Shown piece after piece: positions 18,463 to 27,116 of a DNA stretch of 36,028 nucleotides. The stretch's first letter is position 1. The number at the start of each line of letters is the position of its first letter. The notes beneath the pieces were generated by a model, which had not been told where the DNA came from, made no database searches, and saw only the letters and a list, made by a program, of their open reading frames with translations. Made by a program: the position numbers and the translations under genes. Location of the stretch: NCBI GenBank assembly GCA_903915125.1, contig CAIWRR010000229.1:1-36028 (forward strand). Direction: 5' to 3'. Source of the DNA: Candidatus Firestoneibacteriota bacterium. Lineage in GTDB: Bacteria > Oederibacteriota > D2-FULL-39-29 > CAIOVX01.

Positions 18463-19259
18463 TGCTGATAATCCCCGCAATTGACATAAGGAAAGGCAGA
18501 TGTATCCGGCTGGCGCAGGGAAACCTTAGAGATGAGACTGTTTTTTCCGAGGAACCTGAGGGCGTCGCGAAACTCTGGCAGCTTAAGGGCGCGAAAATGC
18601 TGCACGTTGTTGATATTGACGGAGCGGTGACCGGAATTCCAAAGAATCTTGACATTGTCCTGAAGATTGTAAAGACATTGAGGATACCCGTGGAATTCGG
18701 AGGCGGCATCAGAAATATAGAAACGCTGGACAAAATAATGAACGGCGGAGTAGAAAGGGCGATTCTCGGAACCTCGGTAATCAGCAACACCGATTTTCTC
18801 AAAGCAGCCGTGGACAAATACAAGCACAGGATCATGGTGGGCATTGACGCCAAGAAAGGGCTGGTTGCCGTTAAAGGCTGGAAAGAAGTCACAAATAAGA
18901 GGGCGGTCACAATTGCAAAAGAAGTCGAGGCTGCGGGCGTCAAGACAATACTCTTCACGGACATCGAAAAAGACGGAATGCTTTCAGGTCCGAATTTCAA
19001 AAACACCAAAGAGCTCGCCCAGGCCGTGAATATGGAAGTAATCGCCTCCGGCGGGGTGACCAGCATTGATGATGTAGAGAATCTCTGCGCGCTGGAAAAG
19101 TACGGAGTTTCCGGAATGGTCATCGGCAAATCTCTTTATACCGGCAATCTTGACCTGAAAAAGGCAATCAGGTTGGCCAAAGAATACCAGCCTTCCGACC
19201 TTCGGACCAGAAAAAAGAAAAATAAAATAAAAGCCCGAAAGAGCGGAAGGAGGATCTAG
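18462..19259 (+). CDS. hisA: HisA isomerase (ProFAR isomerase) with basic C-terminal tail
   Basis: [62 protein letters not shown]. Confidence 0.97.
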   Translation: MLIIPAIDIRKGRCIRLAQGNLRDETVFSEEPEGVAKLWQLKGAKMLHVVDIDGAVTGIPKNLDIVLKIVKTLRIPVEFGGGIRNIETLDKIMNGGVERAILGTSVISNTDFLKAAVDKYKHRIMVGIDAKKGLVAVKGWKEVTNKRAVTIAKEVEAAGVKTILFTDIEKDGMLSGPNFKNTKELAQAVNMEVIASGGVTSIDDVENLCALEKYGVSGMVIGKSLYTGNLDLKKAIRLAKEYQPSDLRTRKKKNKIKARKSGRRI

Positions 19260-20017
19260 TGCTCGCTAAAAGGATTATCCCCTGCCTGGATGTCAAAGAC
19301 GGACAGGTGGTGAAAGGCGTTAAATTCCTCGAACTGCAAAAGGCCGGCGATCCGGTAGAAAGCGCCTCCGAGTATGACAGACAGGGCGGAGATGAGCTGG
19401 TCTTTCTTGATATTACCGCTTCCCACGAAAAAAGAAAGATAATGATAGATGTCGTCCGCAGGACCGCCTCCACCATTTTCATCCCTTTAACTGTCGGAGG
19501 AGGCATAAAGACTGTCGGAGATATCCGGGCGCTTCTAAACGCCGGAGCAGACAAAGTTTCGATAAACACCGCCGCAATAGAAAACCCCGATATCATCAGC
19601 GAATCCTCGAAACTCTTCGGCAGCCAGTGCATTGTGACTGCTATCGACGCAAAAAAGGTATCGAACGAGAAATGGGAAATATTCACGCATGGCGGCAGGA
19701 ACCGCACAGGGATTGACGCGGTTAAATGGGCAAAAAAAGCTGTTAAACTGGGTTCAGGGGAAATATTGCTTACAAGCATGGATGCCGACGGCACCAAGAA
19801 AGGCTATGACATAGCGCTGACTAAAGCTATCAGCGAATCTGTAAATGTCCCTGTAATAGCTTCCGGCGGAGCCGGCAACGTTGAGCATATGTATGAGGTG
19901 CTGACAAAAGGCAAGGCGGACGCCGTGCTGGCGGCTTCCATATTTCACTACAAGGAATACACGGTAAAGAAGGTTAAACAGGAACTAAGAAAACTTGGTG
20001 TAAACGTTAGAATCTGA
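19259..20017 (+). CDS. hisF: Imidazole glycerol phosphate synthase subunit HisF (GTG start)
   Basis: [89 protein letters not shown]. Confidence 0.98.
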   Translation: MLAKRIIPCLDVKDGQVVKGVKFLELQKAGDPVESASEYDRQGGDELVFLDITASHEKRKIMIDVVRRTASTIFIPLTVGGGIKTVGDIRALLNAGADKVSINTAAIENPDIISESSKLFGSQCIVTAIDAKKVSNEKWEIFTHGGRNRTGIDAVKWAKKAVKLGSGEILLTSMDADGTKKGYDIALTKAISESVNVPVIASGGAGNVEHMYEVLTKGKADAVLAASIFHYKEYTVKKVKQELRKLGVNVRI

Positions 20018-20033
20018 AAAAGGAGATTAACAA

Positions 20034-20420
20034 TTGAAAGCAATCTTAAAGCAGTGCAAATATTCCGCGGACGGGCTGATACCGGCGATAGTTCAGGACT
20101 ACAAGACCGGAGACGTGCTGATGCTTGCCTATATGAATAAACTGGCGCTTCAAAAAACGCTGAAGACAAAAAAAGTCCACTTCTGGTCGAGGAGCAGGAA
20201 CAAGCTGTGGCTGAAAGGAGAAACTTCCGGCAATATTCAGGTTCTGAAGAGCCTGGCTTTTGACTGTGATTCTGACGCCATCCTCGTTAAAGTCAACCAG
20301 CTTGGAGGCGCGGCTTGCCACACCGGCCGCAGGAGTTGTTTTTTCAAGCAGGTAAGAGGCTCCAATATTGCGCAAACAGGGAAAATACTGTTTGATCCGA
20401 AAAAAGTGTACGGAAAGTGA
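20034..20420 (+). CDS. hisI: Phosphoribosyl-AMP cyclohydrolase (TTG start; no HisE domain)
   Basis: [78 protein letters not shown]. Confidence 0.96.
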   Translation: MKAILKQCKYSADGLIPAIVQDYKTGDVLMLAYMNKLALQKTLKTKKVHFWSRSRNKLWLKGETSGNIQVLKSLAFDCDSDAILVKVNQLGGAACHTGRRSCFFKQVRGSNIAQTGKILFDPKKVYGK

Positions 20421-20427
20421 GCTGTGC

Positions 20428-21906
20428 ATGAGAATACATCCCTGTTTAAGTGATTTCAAAAAACTGGCAAAGAGCGGCAATCTGATACCCATCTACGCCG
20501 AGATTTTCGCGGACATGGAAACCCCGGTTTCCGCATTCAAAAAGATAGAAAGCAAATACTCTTTCCTTCTCGAATCCGTTGTAGGAGGGGAACGGCTCGC
20601 AAGGTATTCCTTTCTGGGTTCAGATCCGTCGGTGCTTTTTATCTCTAAAGACAACAACATTGAGATTGTCCGGCAGGGCAAAAATACCGCCTTTACCGCG
20701 AAGAAAGACTGTCTTGAGGCTCTCAAAGAATTAATGGCGGAATACAAACCTGTCAGAGTTCCCGGACTGCCGCTCTTTTCCGGCGGCGCCGTCGGCTACC
20801 TCAGCTACGACATGGTAAGATACTTCGAAGAGCTCCCGGAAAAGAACGAGGATGACCGCAGTCTCCCTGACGCGGCTTTCATGATAACCGATACCCTTCT
20901 GGTATTTGACCACATTAAACATACAATAAAAGTCGTTGCTAACGTGCTGGTCAAAGGCTCCCCGGAAAAAGCCTACGAAAAGGGAGTTGAGTCTATAGAA
21001 AAACTTGTAGGCAAACTCAAGAAACCTGCAAAGGGCTCCATCCTTTCCGGACGTGACGGCAAGAAAACACACGCGGCCATGGTTTCAAATACTTCAAAAA
21101 ACAAATATGTTGAAATGGTTGAGAAAGCCAAGGAATATATTAAGACCGGTGATATTTTCCAGGTCGTCCTTTCCCAGCGGCTGTCGGCCGTATCTTCAAC
21201 AGACTCTTTTGATATCTACAGAGCGCTTCGGGTAATAAATCCGTCGCCCTACATGTTCTACTTGAAATATGGAGACCTCAGGGTCGCCGGAGCTTCTCCT
21301 GAAATAATGGTCAAAGTAGAGAACGGCATAGTTACCGAGAGGCCAATCGCCGGCACCAGGCCGCGCGGTAAAGACGAGGCCGAAGACGAAAAACTGACAA
21401 AAGAGCTCCTTAAAGACCCTAAAGAATTGGCGGAGCATGTAATGCTGGTAGACCTCGCAAGGAACGATATCGGAAGGGTCTGCGATTACAGCTCCATAAA
21501 GGTGGACGAGATGCTGTCAGTCGAGAAATACGCTTTTGTCATGCACATAGTCTCCAATGTAACCGGCAGGTTAAAAATGGACAGAGACGCCTATGATGTC
21601 ATACGCTCCTGTTTCCCGGCCGGCACCGTAAGCGGAGCCCCGAAGATCCGCGCGATGGAGATAATAGAAGAACTTGAGCCGGTTCAAAGAGGCCCCTACG
21701 CCGGCATGATAGGCTACTTTGGTTTTAACGGCAACCTTGACTCTTGCATAACTCTTCGCACGATGGTCATAAACAAGAACAGGGTTTATGTCCAGGCAGG
21801 GGCGGGAATAGTAGCAGATTCAGACCCAAAAACGGAATACCAGGAAACTCTGAACAAGGCAAAAGCTTTAATGTCAGCGGTAGAACTCGCGGGGAAAGGA
21901 CTTTAA
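20428..21906 (+). CDS. trpE: Anthranilate synthase component I
   Basis: TPVSAFKKIESKYSFLLESVVGGERLARYSFLGSDPS; FQVVLSQRLS; RPIAGTRPRGKDEAEDEKLTKELLKDPKELAEHVMLVDLARNDIGRV; FPAGTVSGAPKIRAMEIIEELEP. Confidence 0.97.
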   Translation: MRIHPCLSDFKKLAKSGNLIPIYAEIFADMETPVSAFKKIESKYSFLLESVVGGERLARYSFLGSDPSVLFISKDNNIEIVRQGKNTAFTAKKDCLEALKELMAEYKPVRVPGLPLFSGGAVGYLSYDMVRYFEELPEKNEDDRSLPDAAFMITDTLLVFDHIKHTIKVVANVLVKGSPEKAYEKGVESIEKLVGKLKKPAKGSILSGRDGKKTHAAMVSNTSKNKYVEMVEKAKEYIKTGDIFQVVLSQRLSAVSSTDSFDIYRALRVINPSPYMFYLKYGDLRVAGASPEIMVKVENGIVTERPIAGTRPRGKDEAEDEKLTKELLKDPKELAEHVMLVDLARNDIGRVCDYSSIKVDEMLSVEKYAFVMHIVSNVTGRLKMDRDAYDVIRSCFPAGTVSGAPKIRAMEIIEELEPVQRGPYAGMIGYFGFNGNLDSCITLRTMVINKNRVYVQAGAGIVADSDPKTEYQETLNKAKALMSAVELAGKGL

Positions 21907-21909
21907 CCT

Positions 21910-21941
21910 GATGCGCAGATGCTCAGAGGCTCGGATGCTCG
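21910..21941 (+). repeat. Four degenerate 8-bp tandem units (GATGCGCA/GATGCTCA/GAGGCTCG/GATGCTCG) in the trpE-trpG spacer
   Basis: Read directly at 21910-21941. Confidence 0.75.
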
Positions 21942-21981
21942 GCAAATTCAGAGCTGCATTAACTTTCTGTTAAGAGGAAAC

Positions 21982-22566
21982 ATGATACTGATAATAGATA
22001 ATTACGATTCATTCACTTATAACCTGGTCCAATATTTCGGCGAGCTGGGGACAAACCCGGAGGTCGTCCGGAACGACAAAACATCCACCGCAAGAATTAG
22101 GGCGATGAAACCGCGCGCTATAGTAATTTCCCCGGGGCCAAAATCCCCCAAGGAAGCGGGAATGTCAAACGAAATTATTCTTGCTTTCAAAGATAAACTG
22201 CCAATCTTTGGGGTTTGTCTCGGACACCAGTGCATCGGACATGTCTTCGGAGGTAAAGTCATAAGAGCAAAAAATCTTATGCACGGAAAGACCAGTTTAA
22301 TTCACCACAACGCCAAAGGTGTTTTTAAAGGTCTTGAAAATCCTTTTGAAGCAACCAGGTATCACTCCTTAATAGTCAGCGATAAAAAGATACCCAAGCA
22401 ACTCGAAGTGACTGCATGGACGAAAGAAGGGGAGATAATGGGGTTAAGACACAGAGACTATCCGGTTTATGGCGTTCAATTTCATCCTGAATCCATACTG
22501 ACAAAATCAGGAATGAAAATCATAAAGAATTTCGTTGATATCGCTTACGGGAAACAGAAAGCCTGA
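21982..22566 (+). CDS. trpG: Anthranilate synthase component II (glutamine amidotransferase)
   Basis: [63 protein letters not shown]; the longer ORF from 21919 is likely wrong at its 5' end. Confidence 0.97.
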   Translation: MILIIDNYDSFTYNLVQYFGELGTNPEVVRNDKTSTARIRAMKPRAIVISPGPKSPKEAGMSNEIILAFKDKLPIFGVCLGHQCIGHVFGGKVIRAKNLMHGKTSLIHHNAKGVFKGLENPFEATRYHSLIVSDKKIPKQLEVTAWTKEGEIMGLRHRDYPVYGVQFHPESILTKSGMKIIKNFVDIAYGKQKA

Positions 22567-22572
22567 GGAATT

Positions 22573-23586
22573 ATGATAAAAGAAGCTCTTCTAAAAGTTA
22601 TTGACAATAAAGAGGACCTGACCAGGGACGAAATGTCCACTGTTATGGATGAAATTATGAGCGGCATCTGCCCGCCTGCGCTAATAGGAGCATTTTTGGT
22701 AAGCCTGCGCATGAAAGGCGAAACCATTGAAGAGATTTCCGGCGCGGCCGAATCAATGAGAAATAACGCAATCCATATAAAGACAAAACACAGGAATGTA
22801 ATAGATACCTGCGGAACCGGCGGAGATAAAAGCGACACCTTCAACGTTTCAACAACGGCTGCTTTTATCGTCGCGGGCGCCGGAGTGCCTGTAGCAAAAC
22901 ACGGAAACCGCGCTGTATCATCAAAATGCGGAAGCGCCGATCTGGTTGAAGCGCTCGGCATAAAACTTGAGATTCCGCCAGAACAAATAGGGCGTTGCCT
23001 TGATGAAGCAGGAATCGCTTATTTGTTCGCGCCGCTGCTGCACACCTCAATGAAATTTGTAGCCCCTGTGCGCAAGGAACTCGGCATAAGGACCATTTTC
23101 AACATAATAGGCCCCCTTGCAAACCCTGCGAGAGTAAAGCATCAGGTGATAGGCGTATTCTCGGAAAAACTCATGAATGACTATATTCATGTTCTGAAAA
23201 ACATAGGACACACCCGGGCGCTCGTCGTCCACGGCCACGGCGGGCTTGATGAAATATCACTGGCCGGCCCGACAAAGATATTGGAGCTCAATAACGGAAA
23301 GATAGAATCCTATACAGTGAAACCCGAGGATTTCGGAGTAAAACATTCAAAACTCTCTTTACTTAAGGGAGGGGATATATCGCAGAACAAAGCCATAACG
23401 CTCGATATTCTTAAAGGCGTGGGCGGTGTGTTCGCAGACATGGCGGTAATTAACGCCGCCGCCGGCATCGTCGCAGGAGGCAAAGCTCATAATCTTAAAG
23501 AAGGCGCAGACCTCGCAAGGCAATCTATTGCCTCGGGAGCAGCCTTAAAAACCCTTGAAGCGTTAAAAGAACTCACTAATTCCTGA
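22573..23586 (+). CDS. trpD: Anthranilate phosphoribosyltransferase
   Basis: DTCGTGGDKSDTFNVSTTAAFIVAGAGVPVAKHGNRAVSSKCGSADLVEALG; RTIFNIIGPLANPA. Confidence 0.98.
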   Translation: MIKEALLKVIDNKEDLTRDEMSTVMDEIMSGICPPALIGAFLVSLRMKGETIEEISGAAESMRNNAIHIKTKHRNVIDTCGTGGDKSDTFNVSTTAAFIVAGAGVPVAKHGNRAVSSKCGSADLVEALGIKLEIPPEQIGRCLDEAGIAYLFAPLLHTSMKFVAPVRKELGIRTIFNIIGPLANPARVKHQVIGVFSEKLMNDYIHVLKNIGHTRALVVHGHGGLDEISLAGPTKILELNNGKIESYTVKPEDFGVKHSKLSLLKGGDISQNKAITLDILKGVGGVFADMAVINAAAGIVAGGKAHNLKEGADLARQSIASGAALKTLEALKELTNS

Positions 23587-24359
23587 TGAATGATATCCTT
23601 GCAAAAATAACCGCCTTAAAACGGAAAGACCTTTCGGCGCTGAAAAAGCGCTTGCCTCTTCGCGTGCTGCTGAAAGCCATCGAAACCGCTCCGGGAACTA
23701 TCAGTCTGTCCAAAGCGCTGAGAACCTGCCGCGTTTCAATAATCGCCGAAGTTAAGAAAGCTTCCCCCTCAAAAGGGCTGATTTCATCAAATTTCGCGCC
23801 TGTCAAGACAGCTCTTGAATTTGAAAAGAACGGCGCGGCGGCCATTTCCGTTTTGACAGAAGAGAATTTTTTTCTTGGAAACTTGGGCTATCTTGCCGCG
23901 ATAAAGGGATGTGTCGGGGTACCGGTCCTGCGCAAGGATTTTATTATAGACGAATATCAAATCTATGAATCCCGCGCGGCAGGCGCTGACGCGATCCTTC
24001 TGATAACTGCCTGTCTGAGCAAAAAAGAATTAAGACATTTCATAAAACTCTCCCTCCTGCTTAACATGGACGCGCTTGTTGAAACACACGATACGAAAGA
24101 AGTTTTAACCGCCTTGGATTGCGGCGCGAAGATTATAGGGATAAACAACAGGAATCTCAGGAATTTCAAGGTTGATATTCGCACTACCGAAATAGTAAGA
24201 CAGAGCATCCCGCCGGGAATAATCATTGTCTCCGAGAGCGGAATAGCTACGAAAGCTGATATACGTTACCTGTCAGCGTTAGGAATCAACGGCGCCCTGA
24301 TAGGAGAAGCTTTAATGCGGTCAGCGGTTCCGGGGAAAGCGCTCAGGAGGCTAAAATGA
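23586..24359 (+). CDS. trpC: Indole-3-glycerol phosphate synthase
   Basis: IIAEVKKASPSKGLISSNF; VPVLRKDFIIDEYQIYESRAAGADAILLI; IIGINNRNLRNFKVDI; VSESGIATKADI. Confidence 0.97.
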   Translation: MNDILAKITALKRKDLSALKKRLPLRVLLKAIETAPGTISLSKALRTCRVSIIAEVKKASPSKGLISSNFAPVKTALEFEKNGAAAISVLTEENFFLGNLGYLAAIKGCVGVPVLRKDFIIDEYQIYESRAAGADAILLITACLSKKELRHFIKLSLLLNMDALVETHDTKEVLTALDCGAKIIGINNRNLRNFKVDIRTTEIVRQSIPPGIIIVSESGIATKADIRYLSALGINGALIGEALMRSAVPGKALRRLK

Positions 24360-25180
24360 AACTGGGAATCTGCAGCGAAGTCTTTAACGGCTGGGACTGG
24401 GAAGAAACCTGCGAATTTGTAAAAAGAACGGGGTATGATGGCATCGAAATCGCGCCATTCACCCTTGCCAAATCAGTTGGCCTGATCGGCGACGCAAGAA
24501 GAAGCGAGTTAAAGGCAGTCGCAAAAAAGCATGACCTTGAAATAATAGGCCTCCACTGGTTGCTTGTCAGTCCTGAAGGGCTCGCCATAACAACTACTGA
24601 TGCGCTCCTCCGCGAGAAAACAAAAGCGTATTTCTTCGAACTTATAAGATTCTGCTCGGACCTCGGCGGAAAAGTTATGATTGTAGGATCTCCAAAACAG
24701 AGAAACGTGCCGGAAGGCATGACCTATGCGGCGGCAATTAATTCTGCCAAGGAATTCTTTATGGACTGCGCTAAGGAAGCCGGACGGTCCGGCGTTACCC
24801 TATGCCTTGAACCTCTCTCCACGGCTGAAACTAACATTTTCAGCACGGCTAAAGAGACGCTTGACTTCGTGAAGGAGCTTGACCATCCCAATTTTCAAAT
24901 GATGCTGGATGTTAAAGCAATGTCTTCGGAAAGCAAATCAATACCTGCCATTATTTCGGACTGCAACGGTTACTTCAAACACTTTCACGCCAACGATGAG
25001 AATAAAAATGGACCGGGTTTTGGAAACACTGATTTTGTGCCTATAGCCGCGGCGCTTAATTCGTCCGGTTATGATAAATATGTGTCTGTCGAGGTCTTTA
25101 ATTTCACACCGGGTCCGGAAGTTATCGCTAAAAAAAGCTGCGAATATCTTAAACGGATTTTCAAAACAGAACCGCATTGA
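24356..25180 (+). CDS. Sugar phosphate isomerase/epimerase-like TIM barrel (AP_endonuc_2 family)
   Basis: GYDGIEIAPFTLA; LEIIGLHWLL; LCLEPLSTAETNIFSTAKETLDFV; FQMMLDVKAM; HFHANDENKNGPGFGNTDFVPIAAAL; YVSVEVFNFTPGPE. Confidence 0.85.
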   Translation: MKLGICSEVFNGWDWEETCEFVKRTGYDGIEIAPFTLAKSVGLIGDARRSELKAVAKKHDLEIIGLHWLLVSPEGLAITTTDALLREKTKAYFFELIRFCSDLGGKVMIVGSPKQRNVPEGMTYAAAINSAKEFFMDCAKEAGRSGVTLCLEPLSTAETNIFSTAKETLDFVKELDHPNFQMMLDVKAMSSESKSIPAIISDCNGYFKHFHANDENKNGPGFGNTDFVPIAAALNSSGYDKYVSVEVFNFTPGPEVIAKKSCEYLKRIFKTEPH

Positions 25181-25205
25181 CATTGCATTCTGGAAAAGGT
25201 AATAT
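25177..25205 (+). promoter_or_regulatory. Putative sigma70 promoter TTGACA-N17-TAATAT overlapping the stop codon of the isomerase gene
   Basis: TTGACA at 25177-25182 and TAATAT at 25200-25205, spacer 17. Confidence 0.6.
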
Positions 25206-25212
25206 CGCATAA

Positions 25213-25965
25213 ATGAGCGCAGTGAAGAAGCGCATAGCAAGAGAAGCAGGTGCAAAAGCCTCCGGAAAAACTCCGGAGGCTTTTTTCATATATGACGCCA
25301 GCGGACGAATCCGCTTTTCTTATCTTGGATCAATCCTCGCGGCAACAACAATGCTTATTTTTGCAATGCTCGTCTTTAACATACTAAAAAAGAATGAACC
25401 GGCGGTAAAAGAACCGGCGGCGGAACTGACAAAACAGCCCTGCGGTTTAAAACAATTCGGGCCATATATAATAACCTGCGTTATTGACGGAGACACGGTT
25501 GTGCTAAATACAGGAGACCGGGTGCGCATGAAAGGCATTGACGCGCCTGAACTGCATCACCCGGTGATACCCGCTCAAAGATTCGGGGAGGAAGCGCGCG
25601 ACTTTCTTAAAAACCTTGCGGAAGGTAAAAGGTGCTTTCTGGAATATGACGATTACGATTCAAAGGATATGTACGGCCGCGCACTGGCTTATGTATATGT
25701 TGACAATACCGACCTTAACGCCGAGATGCTTCTTCGCGGTTTTGCATATCTTTACACCTTTAAACCCTTCAGAAAGAAGGCCGCCTATACTGCCTGCGAG
25801 AGGGAAGCGCGTGAGAAACACCGCGGAGTGTGGAATTTTGACCTAAAAGACGGAAGGATTTCGCACCTGGTTAACAGCTATCAGTTATTAAACGATGCGG
25901 GTAAATCAAAACTGGACGACAATTTCAAGGAACTTCTGAGTATTTATCCGGCAAAAGGAGATTAA
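25213..25965 (+). CDS. Membrane-anchored thermonuclease (SNase-like); true start uncertain (25213, or a later start such as 25351)
   Basis: CVIDGDTVVLNTGDRVRMKGIDAPELHH; YDSKDMYGRALAYVYVDNTDLNAEMLLRGFAYLY; CEREAREKHRGVWN. TM segment LGSILAATTMLIFAMLVFNIL. Confidence 0.85.
   Translation: MSAVKKRIAREAGAKASGKTPEAFFIYDASGRIRFSYLGSILAATTMLIFAMLVFNILKKNEPAVKEPAAELTKQPCGLKQFGPYIITCVIDGDTVVLNTGDRVRMKGIDAPELHHPVIPAQRFGEEARDFLKNLAEGKRCFLEYDDYDSKDMYGRALAYVYVDNTDLNAEMLLRGFAYLYTFKPFRKKAAYTACEREAREKHRGVWNFDLKDGRISHLVNSYQLLNDAGKSKLDDNFKELLSIYPAKGD
25254..25286 (+). terminator. Intrinsic-terminator-like hairpin inside the 5' part of the thermonuclease ORF
   Basis: AAAAGCCTCCGGA-AAAAC-TCCGGAGGCTTTT: 13-bp stem (9-bp GC-rich core), 5-nt loop, run of six Ts from 25281. 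Confidence 0.88.
25300..25320 (+). terminator. Second, weaker hairpin plus T-rich stretch just downstream
   Basis: AGCGGA-CGAA-TCCGCT followed by TTTCT. Confidence 0.45.
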
Positions 25966-25966
25966 A

Positions 25967-26422
25967 ATGGACAGAGCAAAACTATTGAATTTCGCAATTA
26001 AAGCTGGAATTACTGCCGCAGCGGCAATTGCCGTGCTATTGTGCTTTAAACTCCTAATAATTGATTCCCGCGGCCAAAAAACTGCTCCGCAAGCCGGCAA
26101 TGTTGCGGGAGAGTTTGTTCCGCCGGTAAATGTTACCGTCTCAGATGCGGCCAACAATATTGGCAAGAATATCATTATTGAGGGCACGATTACCAAAAGC
26201 CATAATTCAGGAAAAGTTGTTTTGCTAAATTTCAAAAACGGCCTGAACCTCTATCTTACCTGTGTTATCTTCGCCTCGGATTTTAAAAATTTTCCTGAAA
26301 AACCGGAAAAATACTATCTCGGCAAAAAAGTGAGAGTTTCAGGAAGGGTGAAAGAGTATAAAGGAGCCCCGGAGATTATACTGGGTTCCCAGAATCAAAT
26401 ATCGCTAATCAAGGAGCCTTGA
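25967..26422 (+). CDS. Membrane-anchored OB-fold (nucleic-acid-binding-like) protein
   Basis: N-term TM (AGITAAAAIAVLLCFKLLII). OB-like segment VSDAANNIGKNIIIEGTITKSHNSGKVVLLNFKNGLNLYLTCVIFASDFKNFPEKPEKYYLGKKVRVSGRVKEYKGAPEIILGSQNQISLI. Confidence 0.7.
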   Translation: MDRAKLLNFAIKAGITAAAAIAVLLCFKLLIIDSRGQKTAPQAGNVAGEFVPPVNVTVSDAANNIGKNIIIEGTITKSHNSGKVVLLNFKNGLNLYLTCVIFASDFKNFPEKPEKYYLGKKVRVSGRVKEYKGAPEIILGSQNQISLIKEP

Positions 26423-26470
26423 ACCGCCTTTCAGGCCGGGATTTTATAGCTTTAGGAAATGCCGTCCATT

Positions 26471-26479
26471 TGCTATAAT
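26471..26479 (+). promoter_or_regulatory. Perfect extended -10 element (TGCTATAAT) for trpF
   Basis: TGCTATAAT, 5 nt before ATG 26485; no SD. Confidence 0.6.
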
Positions 26480-26484
26480 ATTCT

Positions 26485-27108
26485 ATGACGTTAGTTAAAG
26501 TATGCGGAATAACAAACTTGGACGATGCCCGGGCCGCCGTTGAGTACGGCGCGGACATACTTGGCTTTATTTTTGCAAAGAGTCCGCGGCATGTTACCCC
26601 GGCGCAGGCAGGCAAGATCACAGAAAAACTTCATCCTTTCACTCTTAAGGTCGGAGTTTTTGTTAACGAAAACCCCAGGGCAGTGCTAAAGCTGGCTTCC
26701 GCTATAGGACTTTCTGCCGCGCAGCTCCACGGAGACGAACGCCCTGAAATCCTTCCCCTTTTTCATCCGTTACCGGTAATCAAGGCCTTTCGCATCAAGG
26801 ATAAATCTGACCTTGCTCTATTACCATCATACATTACCGCATCAGCTTTCCTGCTGGACGCTTTTGTCGCTGGTAAAAGAGGAGGCACAGGCAGGACTTT
26901 CGACTGGAAACTGGCAGTCTCAGCCAAGCAAATTGGAAATCCCGTCATACTTTCAGGAGGACTTACTCCGGAAAATGTCTCGGATGCGATAAGAAAGGTG
27001 AATCCCTATTGCGTCGATGTGAACAGCGGCGTGGAATCAAGGCCTGGCAAAAAGGACCTGAGAAAATTGAAAAAGTTTATTTCTAACTGCAAAAGAGCTT
27101 CAGGCTGA
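26485..27108 (+). CDS. trpF: Phosphoribosylanthranilate isomerase
   Basis: [89 protein letters not shown]. Confidence 0.97.
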   Translation: MTLVKVCGITNLDDARAAVEYGADILGFIFAKSPRHVTPAQAGKITEKLHPFTLKVGVFVNENPRAVLKLASAIGLSAAQLHGDERPEILPLFHPLPVIKAFRIKDKSDLALLPSYITASAFLLDAFVAGKRGGTGRTFDWKLAVSAKQIGNPVILSGGLTPENVSDAIRKVNPYCVDVNSGVESRPGKKDLRKLKKFISNCKRASG

Positions 27109-27116
27109 GGAGTATT

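Noticed and set aside
18462-20017. hisA and hisF as a tandem duplication of one gene
   Set aside because: They are the normal paralogous half-barrel pair; each has its own family motifs.
20421-20427. trp attenuator/leader peptide upstream of trpE
   Set aside because: Only 7 nt separate hisI and trpE; no room for a leader and no Trp-rich mini-ORF.
21910-21941. CRISPR-like or regulatory iteron array between trpE and trpG
   Set aside because: Units are only 8 bp, contiguous, degenerate and without spacers; not CRISPR. Reported only as a stutter repeat.
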